From positions 1,116,001 through 1,180,000 of the forward strand of contig NZ_CP113916.1 of the NCBI RefSeq assembly GCF_029395455.1: 64,000 bases of DNA. Direction: 5' to 3'. Position numbers and translations under genes: made by a program. Positions 27,970-36,242 of this stretch are shown in pieces; position 1 is the stretch's first letter; every line of letters begins with the position of its first letter. The stretch comes from Lactobacillus sp. ESL0785 (GTDB taxonomy: Bacteria > Bacillota > Bacilli > Lactobacillales > Lactobacillaceae). Below the pieces are notes generated by a model. It saw only the letters and a list, made by a program, of their open reading frames with translations, was not told the origin of the DNA and searched no databases.

Positions 27970-29217
27970 TTAATTTTTGAAAAATAATTCGTTAACTGCA
28001 TTAGTTATCGCAATTTTAACATGGGCATAAGTTAAACCACCCTGCATATAAATTGCGTATGGCGGACGAATGGGACCATCACCAGAAAATTCAATACTGG
28101 CACCATCAATGAAGGAACCATCAGCCATAATCACCTTATCTTCATAACCCGTATCATGACTAGGAATCGGATCAACAAAGGAATTAACCGGAGAATTTTC
28201 CTGTAAAACCTTTGCAAATTTGATCATCTTGTCTTGATTATGAAAAATCACAGTCTGAATTAAGTCAGTTCTGTCTTCATCCCATGTTGGTGTCACTTCT
28301 TCACCCATTCTAGCAAGCAAAGCAGAAGAGTAAATTGCTCCCTTAATAGCATTACCAGTTGTGTTAGGAGCAATGAACAAGCCTTCAAAGTAATCCAAAT
28401 TATTATTAAGGCTAGCACCCTCTTCACGACCAATACCACCAGCAGTCAGCCGCGCAGCCGTATTTTCAATTAACTCATGTTTACCGACAACATAGCCACC
28501 AATCTTAGCAAGACCACCTCCAGCGTTTTTAATTAATGATCCCGCCATCAAATCAGCACCATATTCAGTAGGCTCATGCTTTTCTGAAAATTCACCGTAA
28601 CAATTATCAATCATAATGATACTATTTGGACTAACTTCACGGATCATCTTAATCATTGACTTAATCTTAGCTACGGTAAAACTTTGCCGCGTGTCATAAC
28701 CGCGTGAACGCTGAATAACAACCATTTTAGGCTGATGTGCACTTAATAATTTACGTGCAGCCTCATAATCCACTGCACCATCCTTTAAGTCAACATGTGA
28801 AAACTTAACCCCATATGCTTTTAAGCTACCACGACCGTCACCAGCAACACCGATAACCTGTTGCAAAGTATCATAAGGCATCCCTGTAAGATAAGTTAAT
28901 TCATCTCCCGGCAGCAAATTGCCCGCCATCGCTGTTGCGATCGTATGCGTACCCGATACAAATTGTGACCGTACCAATGCATCTTCTGTCTTAAAAATCT
29001 GCGCATAAATTCGGTCAAGCTTATCGCGACCAGAATCATCTGAACCATAGCCGGTTGTCCCTAGTAAGTCAGCTTCAGCAACTGCCTTATCCTTAAATGC
29101 CTGCAAAACTTTATTTTGATTATAAAAAACATTATCATCAATTTTTGCTAACTGTGGCGCAATTTGCGCATCAATTTCTTTCACAATTTCTTGTAATTCT
29201 TTTGGCCAATTATTCAT
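27970..29217 (-). CDS. ynbB: PLP-dependent enzyme of the YnbB / methionine gamma-lyase-like family
   Basis: The 415-residue protein belongs to the PLP-dependent fold type I family annotated as methionine gamma-lyase-like or aluminium resistance protein. The PLP-binding lysine is in DLMAGSLIKNAGGGLAKIGGYVVG near residue 230. ATDGYGS-like GTTGYGSDDSGRDKLD and VSPNSIIMIDNCYGEF supply other cofactor contacts. Its true substrate is unknown, and the aluminium name comes from an old screen. The frame could begin at a TTG at 29232, but the ATG at 29217 with GAGG upstream matches the family. It overlaps the miaA stop by 8 bases. The order miaA-ynbB-glnA is conserved in Firmicutes. Confidence 0.9.
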   Translation of the reverse strand: MNNWPKELQEIVKEIDAQIAPQLAKIDDNVFYNQNKVLQAFKDKAVAEADLLGTTGYGSDDSGRDKLDRIYAQIFKTEDALVRSQFVSGTHTIATAMAGNLLPGDELTYLTGMPYDTLQQVIGVAGDGRGSLKAYGVKFSHVDLKDGAVDYEAARKLLSAHQPKMVVIQRSRGYDTRQSFTVAKIKSMIKMIREVSPNSIIMIDNCYGEFSEKHEPTEYGADLMAGSLIKNAGGGLAKIGGYVVGKHELIENTAARLTAGGIGREEGASLNNNLDYFEGLFIAPNTTGNAIKGAIYSSALLARMGEEVTPTWDEDRTDLIQTVIFHNQDKMIKFAKVLQENSPVNSFVDPIPSHDTGYEDKVIMADGSFIDGASIEFSGDGPIRPPYAIYMQGGLTYAHVKIAITNAVNELFFKN

Positions 29218-30130
29218 GAAGCCATTCCTCAACTTTCTGTTCTATCTTTGTAATACATTCTTGATCATTCAGAGGATCAAACCAATAACAAGGTAATTGA
29301 TTTCGAAAATAAGTCAACTGCCGTTTAGCATAGCGGCGAGAAGCCGTTTTTAGCTGGGTAACACACGCTGACAAACTTTTTTCACCAGCAAAATATGGAA
29401 AAAATTCTTTGTAGCCGATTGCCTGCAAGACCTGGTATTCACGCGCCCGATTTTGATAAACAAATTTAGCTTCGTTAAGCATTCCTTGTTGCATCATCTG
29501 ATCAACCCGCAAATTAATGCGGCGGTAGATTTCCTGACGATCAGAATTAAGACCAATAATCAAATAGTCATAACGGGGCTTAATCTCCGTTTGCTGCTCG
29601 GAAAATTTTTGACCAGTTCTTGCAATTACTGTTAGTGCGCGTAAGACACGCCGCGAATTAGCAGGGGGGATTTTATTAGCTGCAGCAGGGTCACGCTTAT
29701 TTAATTCTTGCCATAATGTTGCCGAATCATGTTCCCGCAAAAATTCTTGCCATTCAGATGCAACCGCTGTTTCATGTACCTGCTTTTCACCTAGCTGCAT
29801 TTGATTAAGTAATGCATTAACATAAAATCCCGTTCCACCAACTAGTACTGGTAATTTCCCTTTAGCAGTAATTTCATTAATTGCCACCTGTGCCTGCTCA
29901 ACAAAGTCCTTAACTGAATACGACGAAAAAACCGACTGCGTGTCAACTAAGTAATGCTTAACTTGTGCTTGTTCTTCTGGCGTTGCCTTGGCCGTTCCAA
30001 TTGCAACTTCTTGGTAAACCTGCATAGAATCACCAGAAACAATCTCTGCATTTAACTTTTGTGCTAGCTTAATTGCCAAACTGGTCTTACCAATTGCCGT
30101 CGGTCCTACAATTGCTACTACTTTCTGCAT
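29210..30130 (-). CDS. miaA: tRNA dimethylallyltransferase
   Basis: MiaA adds a dimethylallyl group to A37 of tRNAs that read codons starting with U, improving decoding. The 306-residue protein has the P-loop GPTAIGKTSLA near residue 10, EIVSGDSMQVYQ near 35 with the catalytic Asp, VLVGGTGFYVNAL near 97, and a Lys/Arg-rich insertion that holds the tRNA. The length is normal. It is co-transcribed with ynbB through an 8-base overlap. No anomaly is seen. Confidence 0.97.
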   Translation of the reverse strand: MQKVVAIVGPTAIGKTSLAIKLAQKLNAEIVSGDSMQVYQEVAIGTAKATPEEQAQVKHYLVDTQSVFSSYSVKDFVEQAQVAINEITAKGKLPVLVGGTGFYVNALLNQMQLGEKQVHETAVASEWQEFLREHDSATLWQELNKRDPAAANKIPPANSRRVLRALTVIARTGQKFSEQQTEIKPRYDYLIIGLNSDRQEIYRRINLRVDQMMQQGMLNEAKFVYQNRAREYQVLQAIGYKEFFPYFAGEKSLSACVTQLKTASRRYAKRQLTYFRNQLPCYWFDPLNDQECITKIEQKVEEWLHE

Positions 30131-30161
30131 CTTTATTATTCCTTATTATCTTTCTAAAAGT

Positions 30162-30201
30162 AAAAAACACGTTTGCGAAAGTGCGTCAAACATGTTTTTT
30201 A
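30162..30201 (-). terminator. Terminator after the rhodanese gene
   Basis: AAAAAACATGTTTGACGC and GCAAACGTGTTTTTT (minus strand) form a long stem with A and T flanks. It separates the yqgN-to-rhodanese run from miaA. Confidence 0.8.
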
Positions 30202-30202
30202 C

Positions 30203-30607
30203 TTAATATTTAGATGTTTTAGTGCGACCATTCCACTCATCAAAACCGTTCTTTAACCATTTAATAGAAGTAAACTTCTTTTTTTGTAAAAAGCGGGCTG
30301 CACGTAAGGTTACAGTTAAAGAATCTGAGTACAAATAAACCGGCAAATCAGCTCGGAGCTCATTATATTGATATTTTAACGTAGTGTAAGGAACATTGCG
30401 GGCACCATCAATGTGCTTTCTTTTAAACGGTGCTTTTTCCCGTAAATCAACAATCTGTGCCTTACGCATTCCTTGATTAAATTCTTCATTAGTCAGGTCA
30501 CCATTGCCTAGCCGCTTAGTCTGAATTTTATTCCAAAGCCAAACTGCGACAAAAGCCAAAATGACAACAACTAATACCGTATCCAAAATAATTAAAAAGG
30601 TTGACAT
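30203..30607 (-). CDS. Membrane-anchored rhodanese-like protein (YqhL-like), probably non-catalytic
   Basis: The 134-residue protein has one N-terminal membrane helix (about residues 5-25) and a rhodanese domain (VDLREKAPFKRKHIDGARNVPY, then WLKNGFDEWNGR). The active-site loop, where rhodaneses have a cysteine that carries sulfur, reads VYLYSDSLTV, with no cysteine in the whole protein. It therefore probably does not transfer sulfur and may serve a binding or structural role at the membrane. It lies at the end of the yqgN-gluP-yqgQ run. The ribosome site is weak. Confidence 0.85.
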   Translation of the reverse strand: MSTFLIILDTVLVVVILAFVAVWLWNKIQTKRLGNGDLTNEEFNQGMRKAQIVDLREKAPFKRKHIDGARNVPYTTLKYQYNELRADLPVYLYSDSLTVTLRAARFLQKKKFTSIKWLKNGFDEWNGRTKTSKY

Positions 30608-30662
30608 CGACTTAACTCTTTTCTAAATAAACTTAATAGAATAATTTTACTACTAAATTATT

Positions 30663-30881
30663 CTAGCTTCTATGCTTTTCTTTTTCTTTGCGTTCTTCAT
30701 ACTCATGCTCGCGCCGTAAAATCATTTTAGCAATTAAGTAATCATGCTTACTAATTAACTGTGATCTGTTAATATTATCAAGCTCAAGTGCCATCAGCTC
30801 AATGTCCCAAATGCGTTTACCAACATGCACTAAGACACCATACTTTTCAAGGAGCTGCTGAACATCATACAAAGTCTTCAT
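30663..30881 (-). CDS. yqgQ: YqgQ-family small protein (DUF910)
   Basis: The 72-residue cytoplasmic protein matches the YqgQ family, a small helical bundle of unknown function with the core YGVLVHVGKRIWDIELM and a charged C-terminal tail rich in Glu, Lys and Arg. Its ATG overlaps the gluP stop by one base (TAATG), so the two are translated together. In Bacillus the same pair precedes the glucokinase gene; here that kinase is absent from the run. Confidence 0.88.
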   Translation of the reverse strand: MKTLYDVQQLLEKYGVLVHVGKRIWDIELMALELDNINRSQLISKHDYLIAKMILRREHEYEERKEKEKHRS

Positions 30882-31558
30882 TAAAATCTGATAACCATGC
30901 CCATTCTAACCGTTGCAACCAAATAAACAAGCAAAATTCCGCCAGCAACAAACCGCGACTTAGCTGAATATTTTTGCATTGAACGATCACCAAGAATAAT
31001 TGCCAACAAACAGCCAGCAATAAAACCACCAATATGACCTTGAATATCAATATTAGTATCAAATAAGTCAAGCCCAATATTAATTAGTGCCAGCCAAAAT
31101 GCCTGCTTACCTAAATAAACAATTACGGGATTATCACGATTATGCAAGCCAATTGCCGTCATCGCGCCCATCAAGCCAAACAAAGCTGTTGAAGCTCCAG
31201 CACTAATTGCCTGATCACTACCAAGAGCCAAACTTAATAAGTTACCGCCAATCCCTGATAATAGATAAACAAGTAAGAAACGCCAATGACCCAAAATTTG
31301 TTCCATATAAATGCCCAAATAATAGATCATCACAGCATTAGAGACAATATGCATAATCCCCATATGTAAAAATTGCGCGGTAAACAAGCGCCACCATTGA
31401 CCGCCTGCCACCACAGCATAATTACTCATCGCGCCCATTTTGATTAAAACGGCGGAATTTTGTGAACCACCTAGGGCAGTTTCGATTAAAAAGACCACAA
31501 ACAAAACAATTAAAATGGTCCATGTCATGTAACTATCTTTAAAACTTTGTTTTTGCAT
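30881..31558 (-). CDS. gluP: Rhomboid-family intramembrane serine protease (GluP/YqgP-like)
   Basis: The 225-residue protein has six to seven membrane helices and the rhomboid catalytic pair: Ser in SAGASTALFGLMGA near residue 122 and His in DIQGHIGGFIAG near 175. The HMGIMHIVSNA segment near residue 70 is the conserved His/Asn region of helix 2. Rhomboids cut other membrane proteins within or next to the bilayer, and the target here is unknown. Unlike Bacillus GluP it lacks long cytosolic and C-terminal TPR domains. It is coupled to yqgQ downstream and lies 15 bases after yqgN. Confidence 0.92.
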   Translation of the reverse strand: MQKQSFKDSYMTWTILIVLFVVFLIETALGGSQNSAVLIKMGAMSNYAVVAGGQWWRLFTAQFLHMGIMHIVSNAVMIYYLGIYMEQILGHWRFLLVYLLSGIGGNLLSLALGSDQAISAGASTALFGLMGAMTAIGLHNRDNPVIVYLGKQAFWLALINIGLDLFDTNIDIQGHIGGFIAGCLLAIILGDRSMQKYSAKSRFVAGGILLVYLVATVRMGMVIRF

Positions 31559-31573
31559 TATAGCCTCGCTAAC

Positions 31574-32140
31574 TTACAAGACTGCATCGGGCGTGATAAT
31601 CGTTTGCATCGGTACATCCGTTCGTTCAACGTCCCATACAGTTGTATCAAAAATCATCTGTGAATTTACCAGAGCAACCGTCTTAGTCTGCTGATGCTGG
31701 GCTAAGAAGCGATCATAATAACCGCCGCCAAAGCCAAGCCGTTGGTGTGTATCTTCAGCAAAAGCAAGCCCCGGCACAATAATTAAGTCCAAGTCATTAT
31801 TGATTTTCGCATTCGGATCGTCAACTTCCACAACACCAAACTTAGAAGTCGTCAATTTAGTCATATAACTATAATACAGAAAATCTTGAGAACGTTCTGA
31901 ATTATTATAGGCTTTAGCCAAGTAAACATCCTTGCCCTGATCCCAGAGTAAGGCAATTAACCGTGAAGTATCAACTTCATAAGCAAGCGAAGAAGTCACG
32001 CCAACTGTTTGACTATTTTTCAATTCGTCCCAAGCAATTATTTTTTCTAATAGTTGCTGGTCCTCAAGCTCTTTTTGTTCAGTTTTTGCAAAATCTTGCA
32101 ATCGACTTATTTGTTTTTGTCGTAAATCTTTTTTATTCAT
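31574..32140 (-). CDS. yqgN: 5-formyltetrahydrofolate cyclo-ligase
   Basis: The 188-residue enzyme converts 5-formyl-tetrahydrofolate to 5,10-methenyl-tetrahydrofolate with ATP, returning a storage folate to use. Its C-terminal motif GLAFAEDTHQRLGFGGGYYDRFL near residue 130 is the family signature (RLGxGGGYYDR). The N-terminal KKDLRQKQISRLQ is the usual basic start. It begins 57 bases after rpmG and leads into gluP. Confidence 0.95.
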   Translation of the reverse strand: MNKKDLRQKQISRLQDFAKTEQKELEDQQLLEKIIAWDELKNSQTVGVTSSLAYEVDTSRLIALLWDQGKDVYLAKAYNNSERSQDFLYYSYMTKLTTSKFGVVEVDDPNAKINNDLDLIIVPGLAFAEDTHQRLGFGGGYYDRFLAQHQQTKTVALVNSQMIFDTTVWDVERTDVPMQTIITPDAVL

Positions 32141-32155
32141 CGATTTCTTTCACTA

Positions 32156-32187
32156 CAAAAAATAGCAGGAACAAAATGCCCCTGCCA
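32156..32187 (-). terminator. Possible terminator or attenuator after rpmG
   Basis: On the minus strand GGCAGG and CCTGCT form a six-pair hairpin (one G-U, 11-base loop) followed by ATTTTTTG, between rpmG and yqgN. It is modest in strength and may only reduce read-through. Confidence 0.5.
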
Positions 32188-32197
32188 TATTGGTTTA

Positions 32198-32347
32198 TTA
32201 CTTAGTTTCACGATGAAGAGTTGCGTGTCTTTCAACAGGGCAATACTTCTTCAAACTTAAACGTTCCGGATGCTTACGCTTGTTTTTCTTAGATAAGTAA
32301 CTTCTATCGCCACATTCGGTGCATTCCAAAATGATGTTATCTGCCAT
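32198..32347 (-). CDS. rpmG: Ribosomal protein bL33
   Basis: A 49-residue protein of the large ribosomal subunit, starting [18 protein letters not shown] and ending HATLHRETK. It has the CTEC pair near residue 9 and a single cysteine in YCPVERH near residue 37, as in the RpmGA form of Bacillus; the second CxxC pair is incomplete. The ATG is preceded by AGGTGGTGAAAGAA. It lies between the class B PBP gene and yqgN, the conserved Firmicute order. Confidence 0.95.
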   Translation of the reverse strand: MADNIILECTECGDRSYLSKKNKRKHPERLSLKKYCPVERHATLHRETK

Positions 32348-32431
32348 TTCTTTCACCACCTACAATTTATTATTCTGACTGAATTATGATAGCATTTTTC
32401 TAACGTTTTTACCAGTGATATTGCTAAATTT

Positions 32432-34525
32432 CTAGTTTTTATGTAATTTGAAGTAATCTTGAACCATTGCCTTAGTCATTTGCAACGTATATGAACCCTC
32501 CAAATCGGGATCAAGTCCCGGAAAAATAACCGCAACTGCTAATTTAGGATTATTTGACGGGGCATAACCCACAAAGGTTGCATTAATTAGTTCTGGTGGA
32601 TTCTTTCGGTTAGGATGATCTGGATCATAGTAAAAAGTCTGCGCTGTCCCTGACTTACCTGAGATGGAAGGCTTAATATCCTTAAGCTTATGAGCTGTAC
32701 CCCAACCGTTAGTGCCATGAACTACTCGCCAAAAACCTTGATGAATTACATCTAGCTCATCCGGTGTCCACGGAATCCGTAATTGAACATTTGGCCGTTT
32801 ATTATAATCAATATAAATTTTCTTACCATCATTAGCCGTGCGTCCAACTGATTGGACAACATACGGCTGGAGACGGTAGCCACCATTAGCAATCGTTGAC
32901 ACGTACTGCGCCAATTGAATTGGGGTATAAGCATCATAGTTGCCATAAGCCAAATCAAGCACAGAACCCGACAGAATTTGTCCTTGGCTATTAAAGGACT
33001 TCCCTTGAATACCCGCAGATTCACCGGGTAAATCAACACCTGTTTTTTGCCCTAAGCCAAACATATTAAAATTACGCCGCAATGTGTCAAACGCCGTATC
33101 CGGCATGCTAATAAATTCCTTAGGTACATACTTAGCATGAACCCAATTCATTGCTAAATGCATCATATAAATATTACTAGATACTTCCAAAGCCGTTGGC
33201 GCATCTAATGCACCAAACGTGCCAACCGGATAAACAGATTTTTTGATCGGTGAACCGGGTAAATAAATTGGCGTATCGGGCAAAGTATTATTAGTCGGGG
33301 TAATTACTTTGTTAATTAAGCCGCCGCCGACCATAGCACCCTTAACCACTGACCCCATAACGTAAGTTTGATTAATCACGCCTAAGGCATTATCGGTTAC
33401 TTTATTTTTATTCGGATCACGGCTAATTCCTGCCATTGCCAGTAACGCACCCGTTTGCGGATTCATTGCTACAGCATAAGCCCCGTTAGAATAATGAGCA
33501 GCTCCAGATGCAATTGCTGATGAATACACCTGCTTAAGTGCATTCTGGACTTCTTTTTGATACTTAGCATCTAGGGTTAAAACTAAACTTGCCCCAGCCT
33601 GACCAGAATAAATTGACTTAGTCTGCTCAATGTTGCCATCTGTCTTAGTCCAAACCTTACTAGTTGACTTGGTTCCCTTTAACAGCGGTTCATATTCTTC
33701 TTCTAAATAGGAAGTACCCACCCGATCATTACGTGAATAACCGTTAGTTAAATAATATTGTAAATTATCACTTGGCAGCCCAGCCTTTTCTGTTGAAACA
33801 GAACCGATAATACTCTGAATTGATGAGCCGTTAGGATATGACCGCTGCCAATCAGTTCCAATCCCAACTCCAGGCAAACTAGATAAATGCTCACCCACTT
33901 CGGCAATTTCCTTATCAGTTAAACCCTTATTCTTAACATAAATAGTTGATAAGGTGTACGCACCAGAAATTTTATTATAAATTAGTGCAGCAGTCTTTTG
34001 CTGCCGCGTTAACTTAATATGTTCTTTGCGCACTTGGTTGTCGATTGCATTATTGATCAATTCCTCATCTTCAGTAGCCTTAATTGCTTTAGGTACCTTA
34101 GCTGTTTCCTTGATACTATTATTTTTGTCACCCAAATAATAATCGATTACTTGCTGCTCAGTGGGTTTTTCATCATCTAAACTAATGTAATAACTCAAAG
34201 CATTAGAAATCGAATAAACTTGGGCTGCGGTAGTTGATGCACTTTTAGTATAAGTAATTGCGTTTTGAGCCTTGTTACCAACCAAAACACGCCCCTTACT
34301 ATCATACATTACTCCCCGCGGTACTTGACTGGACACAACGGCCGAATTAGACTTCTGCACTTCCGCCTTAAAGCGCGAACCGTAATCTAACTGCAAGTAA
34401 GCCAGTTGCCCCACAAGAGTTGCAAACAAGACAAAAATAATTCCTAAAATAATCTTCATTCTAATTGGTGTTGAAGACTGATTCTTGGAATTAGCAGTTC
34501 CGTGATTTTTATTAGAATATTTCAC
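32432..34525 (-). CDS. Class B penicillin-binding protein (PBP2-type transpeptidase)
   Basis: A monofunctional peptidoglycan transpeptidase of 697 residues, acting outside the membrane in cell elongation or division with a SEDS partner. It has one N-terminal membrane helix (about residues 22-45), a PBP dimerisation region with RGVMYDSKGRVL near 70, and the transpeptidase domain. The nucleophile tetrad is SVVK in VMGSVVKGA near residue 390, SSN in EVSSNIYM near 450 and KSGT in SGKSGTAQT near 620. The start codon is GTG at 34523-34525, with AGAGAGG upstream. The place next to rpmG and yqgN fits the pbpA-type locus of Bacillus. Whether it is PBP2a- or PBP2b-like is not decided. Confidence 0.93.
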   Translation of the reverse strand: MKYSNKNHGTANSKNQSSTPIRMKIILGIIFVLFATLVGQLAYLQLDYGSRFKAEVQKSNSAVVSSQVPRGVMYDSKGRVLVGNKAQNAITYTKSASTTAAQVYSISNALSYYISLDDEKPTEQQVIDYYLGDKNNSIKETAKVPKAIKATEDEELINNAIDNQVRKEHIKLTRQQKTAALIYNKISGAYTLSTIYVKNKGLTDKEIAEVGEHLSSLPGVGIGTDWQRSYPNGSSIQSIIGSVSTEKAGLPSDNLQYYLTNGYSRNDRVGTSYLEEEYEPLLKGTKSTSKVWTKTDGNIEQTKSIYSGQAGASLVLTLDAKYQKEVQNALKQVYSSAIASGAAHYSNGAYAVAMNPQTGALLAMAGISRDPNKNKVTDNALGVINQTYVMGSVVKGAMVGGGLINKVITPTNNTLPDTPIYLPGSPIKKSVYPVGTFGALDAPTALEVSSNIYMMHLAMNWVHAKYVPKEFISMPDTAFDTLRRNFNMFGLGQKTGVDLPGESAGIQGKSFNSQGQILSGSVLDLAYGNYDAYTPIQLAQYVSTIANGGYRLQPYVVQSVGRTANDGKKIYIDYNKRPNVQLRIPWTPDELDVIHQGFWRVVHGTNGWGTAHKLKDIKPSISGKSGTAQTFYYDPDHPNRKNPPELINATFVGYAPSNNPKLAVAVIFPGLDPDLEGSYTLQMTKAMVQDYFKLHKN

Positions 34526-34725
34526 TTAATTCAAACCTCTCTAAACTAGAGTCATTTTAACAAAAACTAGGCTGCAATTCTATTACTTACCCTGAGCTTT
34601 GGCAAAATTTTAAAAGATTAGCAGCTACCGCCAAAAAGTGAAGAAGCAAGCCTAAAAATTTCTTCTGTATCTACCCTATTTGTAATAAAATGAAGACGAT
34701 AACAAAAAAGAAAGAGGATTTAATA

Positions 34726-35637
34726 ATGACACTTAAATATCAAATTGGCGTTGATGCTGGCGGCACCCACACGACCGCAATTGCTTACGACTTAGACGGT
34801 CAAGAACTAGGCCGCGCTGAAGCTGGTCCCGGACAAGTAAATACTGATTATGACAACGCAATTGTTAATATCAGTCAGGCAATCAACCAGTTAATTAACC
34901 AAATCGATGGTGACTGTCAGCGCGTCTTATGCGGTATGGCAGGCTTATCCGTTATCGGCAATGCACCACAGGTAGCTGCCACCATTTCTGCTAAAATTAA
35001 TAATCTACCTACACGAGCAGTAACTGACTCACTCCTTGCCCTTTATAATGGACTTGAGGGCGCTGATGGCGGACTAGTTATTGCCGGAACTGGTTCTGTT
35101 TTTAACGGCTTACAAAACGGTCATATTATTACAACAGGCGGCTATGGTGCTACTTTAGGCGATGAAGGTTCAGGATATGCTATTACTTTAGCCGCAATTA
35201 AATCTGCCCTCCTTAGTTGGGACAAACGTGAAGAAAACGATCTAATTCAAATGTTTAATCATTTACTTGGCGTTACTAATATTGTTGACGGTACTGCTAA
35301 GTTTTACCAAATGACTAACCCTGAAATTGCTGCAATGGCGGTCAGTGTTGCTAAGTTAGCCGATGAAGGCGAGCCAAATGCTACTGCCGTCATTAAGGAA
35401 CAAGCAGAATTGCTGGCTCGCGATATTATCATCGGCATGGATCGCTATGACAATCCGAAACCGATGAAAGTGGCGTTGACTGGCTCAGTTTTAGCTAATA
35501 ACTCGATGCTGCGGGGCTTTTTAGAAGACAAGGTTCATACTAAATATCCGCAAGCAGAATTTTCAATTTCCAACGGTGAGAATGCCCGTGGTGTCGTTTT
35601 TGATAGAAGCAATGATTACCGGCATTTTACTAACTAA
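34726..35637 (+). CDS. BadF/BadG/BcrA/BcrD-type sugar kinase (N-acetylglucosamine kinase-like)
   Basis: The 303-residue protein has the actin-like ATPase fold. It shows the phosphate 1 motif GVDAGGTHTTAIAYD, phosphate 2 in VIAGTGSVFNG near 115, GGYGATLGDEGSGYAI near 133 and an adenosine motif KVALTGSVLANN near 250. This family includes N-acetylglucosamine kinases, and a hexosamine kinase role is the best guess. The benzoyl-CoA reductase activator role of relatives is excluded by context. The frame starts at 34690, but the ATG at 34726 has GAGG nine bases upstream. It stands alone, divergent from the PBP gene. Confidence 0.82.
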   Translation: MTLKYQIGVDAGGTHTTAIAYDLDGQELGRAEAGPGQVNTDYDNAIVNISQAINQLINQIDGDCQRVLCGMAGLSVIGNAPQVAATISAKINNLPTRAVTDSLLALYNGLEGADGGLVIAGTGSVFNGLQNGHIITTGGYGATLGDEGSGYAITLAAIKSALLSWDKREENDLIQMFNHLLGVTNIVDGTAKFYQMTNPEIAAMAVSVAKLADEGEPNATAVIKEQAELLARDIIIGMDRYDNPKPMKVALTGSVLANNSMLRGFLEDKVHTKYPQAEFSISNGENARGVVFDRSNDYRHFTN

Positions 35638-35651
35638 TTAAATTTAACAAT

Positions 35652-35685
35652 AAAAAAGGAGCAGCCTTAACAGCTGCTCTTTTTT
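35652..35685. terminator. Bidirectional terminator between the sugar-kinase gene and greA
   Basis: AAAAAAGGAGCAGC, loop CTTAACA and GCTGCTCTTTTTT form a hairpin usable from both sides, between convergent genes. Confidence 0.88.
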
Positions 35686-35692
35686 GTTAATC

Positions 35693-36169
35693 TTATTCTT
35701 CAACTTTATCAATGACAACATCAAATTTGCCGCCTGGCGTTGTAATTGTTACTTTGTCACCCTTCTTTTTACCCAAAATAGCTTGGGCAATTGGTGAATC
35801 GTTAGAAATCTTACCATTTAATGGGTCAGATTCATCACTACCGACAATCGTGTAAGTTTCTGGATCATCTTCACCAACTTCAGTATAAGTGACTGTCTTA
35901 CCAACAGAAACTTCATCAGGATCAGTTGCATTAGCATCAACAACGTGCGCATATTTGAGCATTTCCTCAACTACACTAATTCGATCTTCAAGATGACTTT
36001 GTTCATCCTTAGCGGCATCGTACTCTGAGTTTTCCGATAAGTCACCATATGAACGCGCAACCTTAATTCGTTCAATTACTTCTGGACGTTTAACAACTTT
36101 TAAATTCTTAAGTTCTGCTTCAAGCTTTGCTTTCCCTTCAGCAGTCATTGGATATGATTTTTCAGGCAT
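35693..36169 (-). CDS. greA: Transcription elongation factor GreA
   Basis: GreA inserts a coiled coil into the secondary channel of RNA polymerase and triggers cleavage of backtracked RNA. The 158-residue protein has the coiled coil with the acidic tip [18 protein letters not shown] (about residues 38-55; Asp and Glu at the tip are essential) and the C-terminal FKBP-like domain ending [15 protein letters not shown]. The ATG follows AAGGAG. A good promoter lies 42 bases upstream, so it is expressed apart from pheT. Confidence 0.97.
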   Translation of the reverse strand: MPEKSYPMTAEGKAKLEAELKNLKVVKRPEVIERIKVARSYGDLSENSEYDAAKDEQSHLEDRISVVEEMLKYAHVVDANATDPDEVSVGKTVTYTEVGEDDPETYTIVGSDESDPLNGKISNDSPIAQAILGKKKGDKVTITTPGGKFDVVIDKVEE

Positions 36170-36210
36170 AAAATATACTCCTTAAAGCTAAATTTTCTTT
36201 GCAATGGTCT

Positions 36211-36239
36211 ATGATATTAATTTCTACGCCTAAAGTCAA
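36211..36239 (-). promoter_or_regulatory. greA promoter
   Basis: TTGACT (36234-36239) and TATCAT (36211-36216) are spaced 17 bp apart on the minus strand, directly after the pheT stop at 36243. Confidence 0.7.
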
Positions 36240-36242
36240 CCT

